64,000 nt of DNA from Myrmaecium sp. VS I D KN 1 (taxonomy: Eukaryota > Ascomycota > Dothideomycetes > Valsariales > Valsariaceae): positions 999,044 through 1,063,043 of the forward strand of contig JADQAV010000018.1 of assembly GCA_019775845.1 (NCBI GenBank), given 5' to 3'. The notes under the pieces were generated by a model. The model was not told the DNA's origin and searched no databases. It worked only from the letters and a program-made list of their open reading frames with translations. The translations under genes were made by a program, and so were the position numbers. This document shows positions 1 through 10,233 of this stretch, piece by piece (within the stretch, counting starts at the first letter, position 1; the number at the start of each line of letters is the position of its first letter).

Positions 1-447
1 GTCGACACCACCACCGCCTCCCACCCGACCGCGCCCGCACCTCCATCCCACCCCGCCGCCGCGACCGGACCCTACATCAAACTCGGCCGTCTCGCGACCC
101 TGTACCCCTACCGCAGCCTCGGGCTGGCGAAGCTGCTCGTGAGCACGGCGCTGGCCTGGGCGGCCGCGCACCCGACCGCGATCCTGCCCCCGTTACCGCC
201 CGCCGAGGCCGAGGCGGCCCGGCTGCTGCCGGTGCTGGTGCCGGAGGAGGAGCAGGGGAACGCCGCGGCGGCCGAGGCGGCGCGCGACGCCGGCTGGCGG
301 GGCGCGGTTCTTGTGCATGCGCAGAAGGATGTGGAGGGCTTCTGGCGCCGTATGGGCTTTGAGCGCGATGAGGGGATGGGGGAGTGGGTTGAGGAGGGGT
401 TGTGGCATGTGGGCATGTGGCGGGTGGTGGAGGTGAAGGGGGAGTGA
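1..447 (+). CDS. GNAT-family N-acetyltransferase, C-terminal part
   Basis: The reading frame is open from the first base of the window and stops at 445-447, so the 5' part lies outside. About 148 residues are visible. The stretch GPYIKLGRLATLYPYRSLGL is followed by AKLLVSTALAW, which looks like the acetyl-CoA-binding motif A of GNAT enzymes. The end, with HAQKDVEGFWRRMGFERDE followed by HVGMWRVV, matches the C-terminal strand pattern of fungal acyl-CoA N-acyltransferases. The expected role is transfer of an acetyl group from acetyl-CoA to an amine; the substrate cannot be read from this fragment. Alanine- and proline-rich loops break the core, which is common in fungal members. The gene converges on the MFS transporter gene downstream. 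The family call is fairly safe, the specific function unknown. Confidence 0.72.
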   Translation, partial: VDTTTASHPTAPAPPSHPAAATGPYIKLGRLATLYPYRSLGLAKLLVSTALAWAAAHPTAILPPLPPAEAEAARLLPVLVPEEEQGNAAAAEAARDAGWRGAVLVHAQKDVEGFWRRMGFERDEGMGEWVEEGLWHVGMWRVVEVKGE

Positions 448-1267
448 GCGGTGGACAGGGAGGTCGAGTGAACTTGTCGAGTTCCTTTTCCTTTTTTCTC
501 TCTCTTTTTTATCTTTGATTTATCCTTCGTCTTTGCGGGAAATACGCGGGAGTTTGGAGAGATGAGATGTTTAATGGCTGGCTGGCTGCGTGGAAGGCTG
601 GAATGGACTGGGATTTCTTCCCAGAAGTCAGCGAAGGATACTCAAGGAGATTGCGAGAGTCTTTTCTTTTCTTTTTCTTCTTTCTTTTTCATGTTTTCTT
701 CCTCTGTACCATCTTTGTACACGTGGATGTATGTAGATACCCCCCTCTTATCCCCACCCCTCTCCTTTTTCTTTCTGAGATAGACTGAATATATACCGAC
801 CGCATCGCTCATCCCTCCGTTCTCCAATCACACCACACTGTTCAAGGGTATACCACACCACCCATCTACCGAAGTATGATTTCCTTAACTCGACAGATAT
901 GGTGCGGCACAGGATGGTCATTTTCTTTTTTCCTCTCTTTACTGTGATTAGGATCACCATTATGTTTCTCGCGATTACGATCCAATCCAAAATAATTACT
1001 ACTACCACTATTACTGTTTTGTCCGAGACCAACCGCTCTGACGCTCTGACATCTGTTTTATCCGCAAACCGAAAGAAGAGGGAAACGAAAAGGGATATAT
1101 GAAAAAAAAAGAAGAGAAAAGTAAGAAACCGAGAACAAAACCGAAAACCCTACTTTTCCCCACCCCAAGACGCCGTCATCCCAAACAACAGTAACCCAAA
1201 GCGTTACGTTATGTTTCCCTTTTCATTTTCATTCCCGAAATTGATCAATCCGTCCATCCATCCACCC
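448..1267. other. Intergenic, convergent 3' ends
   Basis: Space between the stop of the acetyltransferase (+) and the stop of the MFS gene (-). It holds T-rich and A-rich stretches typical of fungal 3' UTRs. Open frames here are short and low in complexity, and I see no gene. Confidence 0.6.
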
Positions 1268-3323
1268 TCAAGCCTCCACATCCATCTCCTTCTCCTTCTC
1301 CTTCTCCCCCTCCCCCTCCCCCTCCCCCTCAACCTCCACCCCCACTACACTCGAGCGACTACTATCCGGAGCCACCCTCGCACATCCCCCATCTCCCCCC
1401 TCACCCTTCTCCACCTCCTCTTCTTCCTCCTCCTCCCTCCTCCTCGCCAAATACTGACAAAACCCACTCCTCCTCCGAATCCCCTCCCCACACCTCCAAA
1501 ACACAAACGGCACGCCGCACATAACCACACACAGACCACCAAGAAGACTGCACGCGCCCGCGACGCCGAGGCGGGCGTAGAGCGGGCGGGCGGCGAAGGG
1601 CAGGACGGCCCCGCAGACGCTCCGAACCGTGCTGGCGGCGGCCAGGGCCGAGGCCGCGAAGACGGCGTACGCGTCCACGAGGTAGTTGATCAGGGCCATG
1701 AAGATGAGCAGGTAGCCGACGCCGAAGGGGATGCCGCTCAGCACGGGCACGATCCAGGGCGCGTGCGCGTGCGCGCTCCACCCGGCCCAGAACAGGCTGA
1801 TCACGAGGAAGGGCCCGGCGAGGCAGGCGAGGGGGAGCCGCCGGGATTCTTCCGAGCGCGCCCAGGGTTGGTGGGCGGCGCGGGCGCGGTCGAGGAAGGC
1901 GTCGTAGGCGAGGTAGAGGGCGCAGGCGAAGATGGCGCCGATGCTGATGGGGAGGAAGGTTAGGCCGGTTTGGCCGGCGGTGAAGCCGTAGGTGTCTGGG
2001 TGGGAAAGGGCAGAGTGTGAGTATGGCACGAGTGTGGCGAAAGGGGACAGGCGGGCATTGATGCTTACTTCCGTAGATTATGGAGTAGGACTGGAAGAAC
2101 ATGTAGAAGAGCCCGTACGCGAGGGCGAGATAGAGGCAGGTGAAGAGGACGATGGGCTCGAAGACGAACATGCGGATCGGGCGGGTGAGGACGATGACGC
2201 AGGTATGCCGGAGACTCTTGTCCTCCAGCTCGATTGGGGCGACGATGTTGGGGTCGTCCGTCTCCTTCCGCAGCTGGCGCGCGCGCTTCTTCAGGATGAC
2301 GGGGGCGTACGTCTCCGGCATCACGATGAGCGGGATCCACGTCGCCCCGGCGCCGATGAAGCCCACCCAGAACGGCCAGCGCCAGCTGACGGTGGCGATG
2401 TAGCCGGAGATGATGGGTCCAAGGATGGGCCCGAGGGTCGTGGCGGCCATGAAGCAGGCCATGGACCGGCCGCGGGCGGTGGGTTCGTTATACACGTCCG
2501 CACAGATGCTGCCATCCTTTAGCTCGAACGAACACACCACCCACACCAGGGAGGCAACGGGGAACGGATGTGTACCGCGGTGACGACTTACCCGCCTACC
2601 ACCGCAACGGGGCAGGACCCAAACATGCCCACCAAAAACCGGAACACGATCAGGCCGGCGAAGGTCGGGGACAGCGCGGCGGCCATGGAGAAGACGGTGA
2701 AGCCGAAGAAGGCGGACATCATGATCCACTTGCGGCCGTACGTCTCGCTCAGGGGGCCCCAGAAGAGCGGGCCGAGGATGTAGCCGACGAGGAAGATGGA
2801 GGTGGGCAGGACGACCTCGGCGTTGCTGGTGAGGTGGAAGTAGGCGGTGATCTGGTCGCCGGCGCCGGAGGCGAGCCCGCTGCCGATCGTGCTGTTCATG
2901 ACCACGATGGCGGAGATGGCGAGGATGTAGAGTTTCTTGCCCTGGTGAAGTGTGAGTCCTACATGCTGCACCTAGTTATGGAGCCTCTGCGGTACGTACC
3001 CAAGGCCAGTTCACCGGGTTCGTTGGGTCTCCATGTTGGAACGAGACGACCGTTCGTTTGGGAGGCGTTCTCGAGCCTGACGATGGCGACGTCGGCGATA
3101 ATGGAGGCTGTCTCCGTCCTTCATCCTCGGCGTTGAGCTCAAGCTGCTCGTCGACATCCTGCTCGTCGAGCCTGATATGCTCTGGGATATGTGCCGACGA
3201 TTGGGCTGCGCGGGGAGGGCATTGGTGGTGGGTGGGCAATCGAGTCGTCCCGTCCTCCTTGGGTTGGGCCACGGTCGACTCGCGGGGAACCTGGTTGGGG
3301 AGCTCGCCGGCGACGTTCATCAT
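1268..3323 (-). CDS. MFS transporter, DHA1 (polyamine/multidrug exporter type)
   Basis: A plasma-membrane drug:H+ antiporter-like protein of 613 residues. Proposed exons on the minus strand are 3000-3323, 2592-2941, 2069-2508 and 1268-1995; introns are 57-83 nt with GT-AG ends and the frame is kept throughout. The N-terminal ~100 residues are hydrophilic and end in DPTNPVNWPW, the usual entry to TM1. Motif A appears as GPLSETYGRKW after TM2. Motif C-like glycines and prolines follow (TTLGPILGPIISGYI), then the WRWPFWVGFIGAG and MPETYAPVILKKRA signatures of the TPO1/FLU1 group. TM7-12 lie in the last two exons. The C-terminus is unusually long, a Glu/Gly/Lys-rich tail of about 50 residues encoded by CTC/CTT repeats. 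The start was chosen as the first ATG before the conserved NPVNW region. The substrate is unknown; polyamines, azoles or toxins are typical for the group. Confidence 0.88.
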
Positions 3324-4889
3324 TCGACGGATGCGATCAGGACGGCCAGCAGGGTCGGACGCATGTCACGGAGAACGTGTTCACGCAACAAAAGGCGAAT
3401 ACTCGTTCGGTGTGAGGAGAGCGAAAAGAAGGGATGCACGCACTCACACAAGGAGAAAGAGCGAGAAAATAGCAAAGCAAGAGAAAAAAAAGGAAGCAAG
3501 AAGACGAGAATTGGGGAGGTGGTGGGGGGAGCCCATGGTGATATATTATGTACTTAGTAGTCGACAGGGAAGAAGAAAAAAAAAAGAGGGTTGGGTGAAT
3601 GGAGTCATGTCAGTGTACAGTACGGTACAGTGGGTAGTAGTAGGTAGTAGGTAGTAAGGACTGCAGCGGGCCAGCAAGGAAGAAGTGACGAAGCGGTGAC
3701 TGTGCGAGTCGAACGGGTGCGGGTGCGGGTGCGACCCATGTCATGCCTCCGAGTACAGTGAGTACATGTATTTAGTGTATTGATTGATTGATTGATTGAT
3801 TCATCAGAAGAACTGGACTTGAAGACAGGAACACAGCGATGTATGAGTCGATGTCGATGTCGATGCCCCAGCGATCCATTACTTTCAATGCTTGGCCGAT
3901 GCTGGCCGACCTAAGGTACTATGCATGCGGGTCGGATAATCGGCAACTAGTGAATACCTAGTCATAGCGGGAAAGTCCATACAGGTACCTACCTCCTTGG
4001 ACCTCAGGTCTTCTTGCTATTGGAGTACCTTCCATACCATACCAACCGGCCTCCAGATGGCCCGCACAAAATGACAACCGAAGGGCGTGTTTTCCCCCCC
4101 ACCCCCCATCCAGCCCAACGCCACAAATCGAAACGAAACGGCAACCCTTCCCCGGGGGGGTGGGGGGCAAGGGCGGGAGCGGGAAGGTGCAGACGATAGG
4201 GCGTAAGATGTACTTGTTGGACTTGTACATATTGATGATCACCACCGCTGCGACGACTCATACCTGCAACTTAGCACCGAGGTGCTGTACGACCTGTCAC
4301 CCATCATCCGTCAGTAGGAGCACATACGCTGTAGCCGCAGCCGCCATTAACTGAGATATATTTACTTAGGTACTTACCGGCACAAGGTGCAAGGTGCAAG
4401 GCGCAAGGGGGATAGGTACCTCAAGGTAAGGTGAGGAAACTCTTACCGCCCGCTCGCTTGACGAGTCGTTAACCTAGGTAGCGATGCGCTTGGCTGCCGA
4501 TCAGCCGTGCTATCAACCGGATGGGGGAATTCCATGTACATAGAAAGGGCGGTGGTAGAACGCGGGGTTGTTGTCAAGCAGGTATTACAGTGGTGGGTTT
4601 GACGATGATCAGAACTACCCCCCTGCCCTGCCGGCTCGAGTCCTACAATACAATATGCGCACACACACACGGGAATGAGATCATGGTACAGTACTCGTAC
4701 TCGTACATCGCGGGAATGAGATCATTGCGCATCGTCCCGTCCCCCCAAAAATGCCAAAAGAAAAAAGGAGCACAAGACAAATAGAAAGTATTGCGCTTAA
4801 TCTTGATTGTATTTATGTATCGCGCCCTTTGAGCGGAATCCCTCTCTTCCTTTCTACTTCGACACCATCCCTTCCCTTAACGTCCCCGA
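3324..4889. other. Intergenic region, with AGGTA-type motifs
   Basis: Holds the 5' flank of the MFS gene and the 3' flank of prefoldin 4. A TGAT microsatellite lies near 3779-3800. Several short palindromic TACCTAGG/AGGTACCT-like words occur between about 3910 and 4490. No coding region could be supported. Confidence 0.5.
3779..3800. repeat. (TGAT)n microsatellite
   Basis: About five perfect tandem copies of a four-base TGAT unit in intergenic DNA. Simple repeat only. Confidence 0.8.
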
Positions 4890-5809
4890 TCAAGTCTCGA
4901 GGTTGATGCTCCGACCAAAGCGCGCATACAGCGCCACCTTCAGCCGCTGCATCTCCTCGCGGATACCATCCAGCTCCTCCTCCAACGCGGTGACCTCCTT
5001 GTCAATGTTCTCAGTCGAGGCGGACAGCAAGGAGAGGACTTCGGGTTGCGGCAGTGACACGAAGCAGTCTCCAATCTTGTATCTGTTCCCCCGTTTCGAG
5101 TCAGTCATTTTCTCTCTCTTTTTTCTTTTCTGGGGATCTCTCTCCGTGATTTGGTGGGATGTTAGCGAGGCAGGGAAGACTTACGGGACCTTGTCCTCCT
5201 CGTCCACGAGCTCCAGCTCGGTCGATACCTCTTCTAGGTCCTCCTTGTCCTTCTGCAATACGGCACACACAAGAGGGGTCAGTCACACGACTTCTGTAAA
5301 CTGTATGGAGAATATAGAAAGGAGATAAAGCGAGTCAAAGAGATAGAAGAAAGGGCGAAGCCCCGCAAAACGGCAGATAGACCAAGAAAGTAATAATTAC
5401 GACAAGAGAAAAGAAGAACCTACCCGCTTATTCTTCAACTGCTCCTCCAAGCTCTGCTCCCGCTGATGCAGCCGGCTGAACCGGTTGATCTGGTCCTGGT
5501 CCTCCCGTCGCACCTCGATCTCCTCCGTCGACAGGGCCGCCTCGTCCTCCTTTGATAGCTAAAAGAAAAGAGAGAGAGAAAAACGATTGATTAGTTTTCC
5601 ATTTTTCTTGTTATTCGTATGGATAGGGGGGAAATGCATTCGCCTTGCTTTCTGGGCTGGTCTGTATGCCTGCCTCCCTGCCTGTCTGCGTGTGCTGGGT
5701 AAAGCGGGGTATGGGGAGGGCGCAAGGCGCACACCAGCGGTGAACGTCCCTCCTTCTCCTCTTATTCCTTGGGGAGGCTTTACTATGTACATACCATACG
5801 TCGTTGCAT
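4890..5809 (-). CDS. PFD4 (GIM3): Prefoldin subunit 4
   Basis: A beta-type subunit of the hexameric prefoldin co-chaperone, which holds nascent actin and tubulin for the CCT chaperonin in the cytosol. Exons on the minus strand are 5795-5809, 5424-5558, 5185-5252 and 4890-5082, giving 136 residues, the normal length. The first exon is only five codons (MQRRM), followed by a 236-nt intron; this layout and the MQRRMLSKEDE start are usual in filamentous ascomycetes. The N-terminal helix (EIEVRREDQDQINRFSRL) and the C-terminal helix (NIDKEVTALEEELDGIREEM, then QRLKVALYARFG) form the coiled-coil arms. The beta-hairpin lies between them around YKIGDCFVSLP. The conserved ending ARFGRSINLE is intact. 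All introns have GT-AG ends. Confidence 0.93.
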
Positions 5810-6379
5810 CTTGCAGAAAGATAATTATATGCTTGCTTGCGTGTTTGCGTGGCTAAAGCGGTGACACGCCGCCAGCGACGAAAGGGTAACAGAGAGATAA
5901 AGCGTATAGGAAGTCGGTGTGTATAGCACAGCACACAGCACGGTCAGATATCCCAAACAGCAATCCAAGGGTTGAGGTGTACGGATACTGTGAGAAGAAG
6001 GTTGGGTCCGTGCGTGATGTCCTGGACAAGCGCGCCCCACGCACACACCGGTGGAGTTGACTTGTTTGGTGGGTGGGGAAAAGACGACGACGGGAGCGAG
6101 GAGAGATGGGAGGAGAAGGAGACGTTGCTGTATAATCGTGATAGTGCGATGTATGTATGGAGGTGAGTTAAAAGTCGTCGGAGTCACCTTCCAGTTCTCC
6201 GTGCTGCTCGGATCTGAAGCGGGACGGAACGGCGGCGGCGGCGGCGGGGATGGGCGGGATCCATGTTCGAGGGGGGAAAATGTATCTTCCGGCACTCACA
6301 ACTTCCATTCCAGGTTCCATCCATAGCATGGATGGATGGATGGATGATTGGATGGTGTGTTGGGTCGGAAGACGTCCTC
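5810..6379. other. 5' flank of prefoldin 4
   Basis: Upstream region of the prefoldin gene up to the fold-back element. It contains an ATGG microsatellite near 6327-6349. No additional exon or gene is visible. Confidence 0.5.
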
Positions 6380-6480
6380 TACGGAATACCATAACTAGCT
6401 TCGGGCCATAACTAAGAACACCAAACCCTGAGACCGGGCGGGCACGCCGCACTCGGCCAGCGATTCTATCAGGCTTACGG
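6380..6480 (+). repeat. Left terminal inverted repeat
   Basis: Outer 101 bp of the fold-back element, pairing with 7221-7330. It starts TACGGAATAC and ends AGGCTTACGG. Differences from the other arm include two C-to-T changes before A, as expected from RIP. Confidence 0.85.
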
Positions 6481-6545
6481 CTAGTAACTAAAATAAGATT
6501 TAAATAACTATCGGGAGGACTAGTATTATATAAAAGCCTAGAATT

Positions 6546-7141
6546 CTCGCAGGTCTTTACGTAGGCGCCCTCGCAGGCCCTTACGTAGGCTCTAGTAGAG
6601 CCGTTTATAACGACCAGGAAGGATATCAGATAGAAGCCTCGCAGGCCCTCACGCAGGCCCTCACGCAGGCTTCCACGCAGGCTTCCACGCAGGCCCTCAC
6701 GCAGGCTCTCACGCAGGCTCTCACGCAGGCCCTTACGCAGGCTTTTAAATCGTCCTCGCAGGCTCTTACGCAGGCTCTTACGCAGGCTCTTACGTAGGCT
6801 CTTATATAGGCTCGTACGCAGGCCCTTTTATAGGCTTCTATATAGGCCCTTTTACAGGCTTCCACGTAGGCTCTCACGTAGGCTTTCCCGTAGGCCCTTT
6901 CGCAGGCTCCCTCGTAGGCCCCTAGAGCGCCCTTAGGCTTCCTCGCAGGTCCTTTCGTAGGCTCACTCACAGGCCCTTAAAGCACCCTCAGGCTTCCTCG
7001 CAGGCCCTATTATAGGCCTGCTAAGGGCGCTCTAAGGGCATACGAGCGAGCCTACGTAGAGGCCTGCGTGAGGGCCTGCGTGAGGGCCTGCGAAGAGCCT
7101 GCGAGACTTCTATACTAGAGCCTGCGAGGGAGCCTGCGAGG
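6546..7141. repeat. 12-bp minisatellite in inverted blocks
   Basis: About thirty or more degenerate copies of a 12-bp unit, typified by CTCTTACGCAGG or CCCTCACGCAGG. Most of 6546-7000 reads in one orientation; 7045-7141 reads in the opposite one (GCCTGCGTGAGG). The block at about 6627-6665 pairs with about 7070-7118. Because 12 is a multiple of three, the minus strand shows a spurious open frame repeating Ala-Cys-Val-Arg. Confidence 0.85.
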
Positions 7142-7220
7142 ATATATATAAAGCTTTATTAAGACTATAGGCTTATTTTAATTCCTATTATAATTATCTA
7201 AGTTCTAATTTAATTATTCG

Positions 7221-7330
7221 CCGTAAGCCTAGTAGAATCGCTGGCTAATCTTCCGCGGCGCGGCGTGTCAGCCCGGTCTCAGGTTTTAGTATTCTTAGTT
7301 ATGGCCCGAAGCTAGTTATCGTATTCCGTA
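7221..7330 (-). repeat. Right terminal inverted repeat
   Basis: Partner of the left arm of the fold-back element; 110 bp, read on the minus strand from TACGGAATAC inward. Confidence 0.85.
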
Positions 7331-8087
7331 TCCTCACCGCCTTAAACCAATCCATCTCTAGACCTTCCTCAAATTTTTCTCTTCGTTCTATTGCTTCCCT
7401 GCATTCAATCCTCGCTGAACGCGTATGCGTCTTCTCATGACCATCATCATATCACCGCACGTGCCATCGATATTCAGAGTAAGTAGGCAATACAGTAGTT
7501 ATGGCACAGACTCGGCCGCCCCATCCGTCTAACTTACCTACTGTGCCTAGTACTTGACTCCCGTCGGGTACAGTACCTTAAGAGGTTTCCCTCGATGCGA
7601 GCGGTGTAATACCTATATATATCATACGGCTAGGTAAGGTATATAAGGTACTAATACCTAGGTACCTTGCTGTGCAGCGCGCCACCAGGGTATTTGAGTA
7701 CAGTAAGGTAGGTTAGTAGGTACCAACTAAATGATACACCCGCTTCCGTCCGATGGGATACCCGCATAAATCAACTCGGTAACCTTGATGGAGATGATAC
7801 TGTCTCGAGTCACCATCTGTACGTGGAGCCAACATGACAGGCACAGTGTGCAACGCCAATACGTCCAATAGAGCTCATATCCGTCCTGAAGCATCTGCCC
7901 GCTTATAGGAATGTAGGTGTATGTCTCTATTCATTTCCTTTCTTCTCCCGGGTTTCCTTGTCACGTAAGGTATCTACAAGTCTGCAGTAAGCTAGTACCC
8001 AGCCCACCCTGCATCTTCTCTATCAAAAGAACATTCTACATTTAGAAGGAAGAACACTTCCCGCTCCTACACCTACACTCCATATAC
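7331..8087. other. Intergenic region with AGGTA-type motifs
   Basis: Gene-free stretch between the fold-back element and the 3' end of the permease gene. Short words related to ACCTAGGTAC and AGGTACC are dense between about 7540 and 7725. No coding potential is recognised. Confidence 0.5.
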
Positions 8088-10233
8088 CTACACCTTCCCC
8101 TCCGCCCTCGCAGAAATCCCCGCTCCCTCCCCATCAACAACCTCCCTTCCCTCCACCTCCCCCTCCTCCCCTTCCAGCGTCACTTTCGGCCCCACAAACC
8201 ACTTCCGCGCATCCACAAAATAATACAGCAGCGCACCACCCCACACCGCCCCATTCACCACCACAGTATAATTCATATTCTCCGGATCCGGATTCGGGCC
8301 CTCAGTCGGGAACATGCTCAGCACGATCCCAAACGTCAAGAACGCGATCGCCGTCCACGCGATCGGCGTGCTCAGCCGACGGCCGGTGTAGAAGGGTCCC
8401 GGACGAAACCGATGCTGGCCCCAGACGACCCGGCACAGGATGGGCGTGCCCCAGGCGAGGTTGTTGCCGGCGACGGCGAGGGAGAAGAGCGCGGAGGCGG
8501 CGGCGGAGGCGATGAGGCAGAGGAGCCCGAGGACCAGCGAGAGGAAGACGCAGCCCCAGACGGTGCGGAGCGGGATGGGGTGCCCGCCGAAGCGCGTGGA
8601 GATGGGGCGGAAGAAGGAGGAGAAGGGTAGCGCTCCGTCGCGGGAGAAGGCTGGGTAGGAGGCCGGTAGTTAGCGCGGTAATCGGGTCAGGCAGAAGCAA
8701 CTCAACTCACCCCACGATTGCCTGGAAGCTGCGACGAGGATGGACAACCCCATGAGGAACTGCACGATGAAGAGCAAGGACATCAGGCCCAGCGCGCCCT
8801 TCTTTCCGAGCGCATCGTAGTAGATCTGCGCCATCGGCTGGCCGAAGGGGGAGTCGAGGAGGGATGCGATGTCGTGCGTCATGCAGGCGGCGATGACGAC
8901 GCAGATGATCCAGCCGAACAGCCAGCAGCTGCCGATGGACATGAGGATGCCGTACGGCACGGCTTTGGTCGCGTTCGCGGCTTCCTCGCTGATGTGGACG
9001 CAGGCGTCGAAGGATCCGATCGTCCTACCGCTCTTTAGTCTCATACATCATGACGAAAGATGGAAGAGAAAAGAGGGTTTACCATATCGGACTCAGCCAC
9101 GCGAGCATAAACGCTTCACGGCTTGTCAGCATCCCGCACCTCCCTCATCAAGCATTGCAATCGCTACTCACTCCACCCCGTCGGCCACGCCGTCAGATTC
9201 GCCGTCCGGCCAAAGATAAAGCTCGCATCATTCCGCTGGTCCGCACGTCCGATGGGCAAGGCGATGATGGTCGTCGCGATCAGGATGAAATTCGCCACCA
9301 CGAAGACGGTCTGCAGCTTGCCCATGACGTTGGAAAGGCACGAGGCCAGCACGCCGTGGCAGAGCACGCAGCCCAGGAAGACGGCGTAGACGTCCCCGTT
9401 TGACGGGCTCCACGCCCCGTCCTTGGCGATCACCACGACGGAGAGCAGCATCAGGGCGAAGCCGTAGTCGATGGAGCATAGTCCTCCGACTAGGCCTGGG
9501 CGGAAGGAGAAGCTGGACGTCAGCCCCGTGCGTGGTGGTCACGGTGGGGAGAAAGGAGCGAGTCTCACCGAGCGTGTTGCTGTATCCGACCAGAAAGCTG
9601 AGCGGCTTCCGCATCCGCGGCGAGGCAAAGTGGTGCGTCCACCAGTACAGCCCGCCGGCGGTGGGCATGGCGGAGCCCAGATCGGCCATGGCGAGGCCGA
9701 TGATGAAGATGAAGAAGCTCGCCGCGAACCAGCCCTTGAGCGTGTTAGAGACCAAGAACGGAAATCGTAGGGGGAAAAGACGAAAGACTCACCCAGACCA
9801 ACCCGACCGGTCCGGCCGGCAGGCTGTACGCGAGCGTGCTGGCGATGGAGGGCAGCAGGCCCATGATGCTGAAGGCGATGCCGAAGACCTCGAGCATAGT
9901 GAAGGAGCGGCGGAGCTCTTGCTTGTATCCGAGCTGGGCTGTTCATCCTCCATCTCGCATGGGTTTCCGGTTATTCTCTATCGTTGATCGACCTCTTCCT
10001 GATCGCGCTGGTGAAACAGGGCAGAGTGGGAGGGGAAGGGGAAAGGAGGAAAGCGGATGTGACGTACCGAGCACGGCGGCGTCGTCGGCGCTGGCGAGGT
10101 CTTTGGCCGGCATGCTGGTGCTGTGGCGGTGATGCTGTGAGGTTATTGAGACGCTGCGAGGAGGCTGATGATGATGATGGCCATCTTCACAACCGCTGCT
10201 CTCCACCGGCGGGGGAATAGTTTCTTTATCCAT
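8088..10233 (-). CDS. APC-family amino-acid permease (GABA/choline permease type)
   Basis: A 569-residue membrane transporter of the amino acid-polyamine-organocation superfamily, closest in appearance to fungal GABA/choline permeases. Exons on the minus strand are 10068-10233, 9793-9938, 9569-9734, 9172-9495, 9083-9113, 8711-9024 and 8088-8650; one exon is only 31 nt. The cytosolic N-terminus is His- and Ser-rich and leads to LASADDAAVLAQLGYKQELR, a typical family entry. Recognisable parts are FGIAFSIMGLLPSIASTL (TM1), GWFAASFFIFIIGLAMAD, SAMPTAGGLYWWTHHFASP, and FDACVHISEEAANA after TM6. The hydrophobic segments agree with about 12 TMs. The start is the ATG at 10233; an upstream in-frame TTG is not needed. 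The substrate is not determined by sequence alone. Confidence 0.9.

Larger units (their letters stand above)
6380..7330. mobile_element. Non-autonomous fold-back DNA element (MITE-like)
   Basis: A 951-bp element with no transposase. Its ends are long inverted repeats: the left arm 6380-6480 and the right arm 7221-7330 pair from the outer TACGGAATAC through TAACTAGCTTCGGGCCATAA to an inner AGGCTTACGG. The outer 70 bp differ at only about six positions; the right arm is about 9 bp longer inside. TCCTC borders both sides (6375-6379 and 7331-7335), a candidate 5-bp target-site duplication. The interior is filled with degenerate 12-bp units in both orientations, so the whole element can fold back on itself. 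It sits between prefoldin 4 and the amino-acid permease and disrupts neither. The superfamily cannot be assigned without an autonomous partner. Confidence 0.78.

Noticed and set aside
1401-2729. Long minus-strand frame of 442 codons
   Set aside because: Only its middle part is the third MFS exon; its ends are read-through of introns and shadow frames of neighbouring exons.
6626-6970. Open frame of Ala-Cys-Val-Arg repeats on the minus strand
   Set aside because: It is a by-product of the 12-bp minisatellite in the fold-back element; the repeat reads open in several frames.
8412-9403. Plus-strand frames opposite the amino-acid permease
   Set aside because: They mirror permease exons and are rich in Arg, Glu and Gly, as antisense frames usually are.
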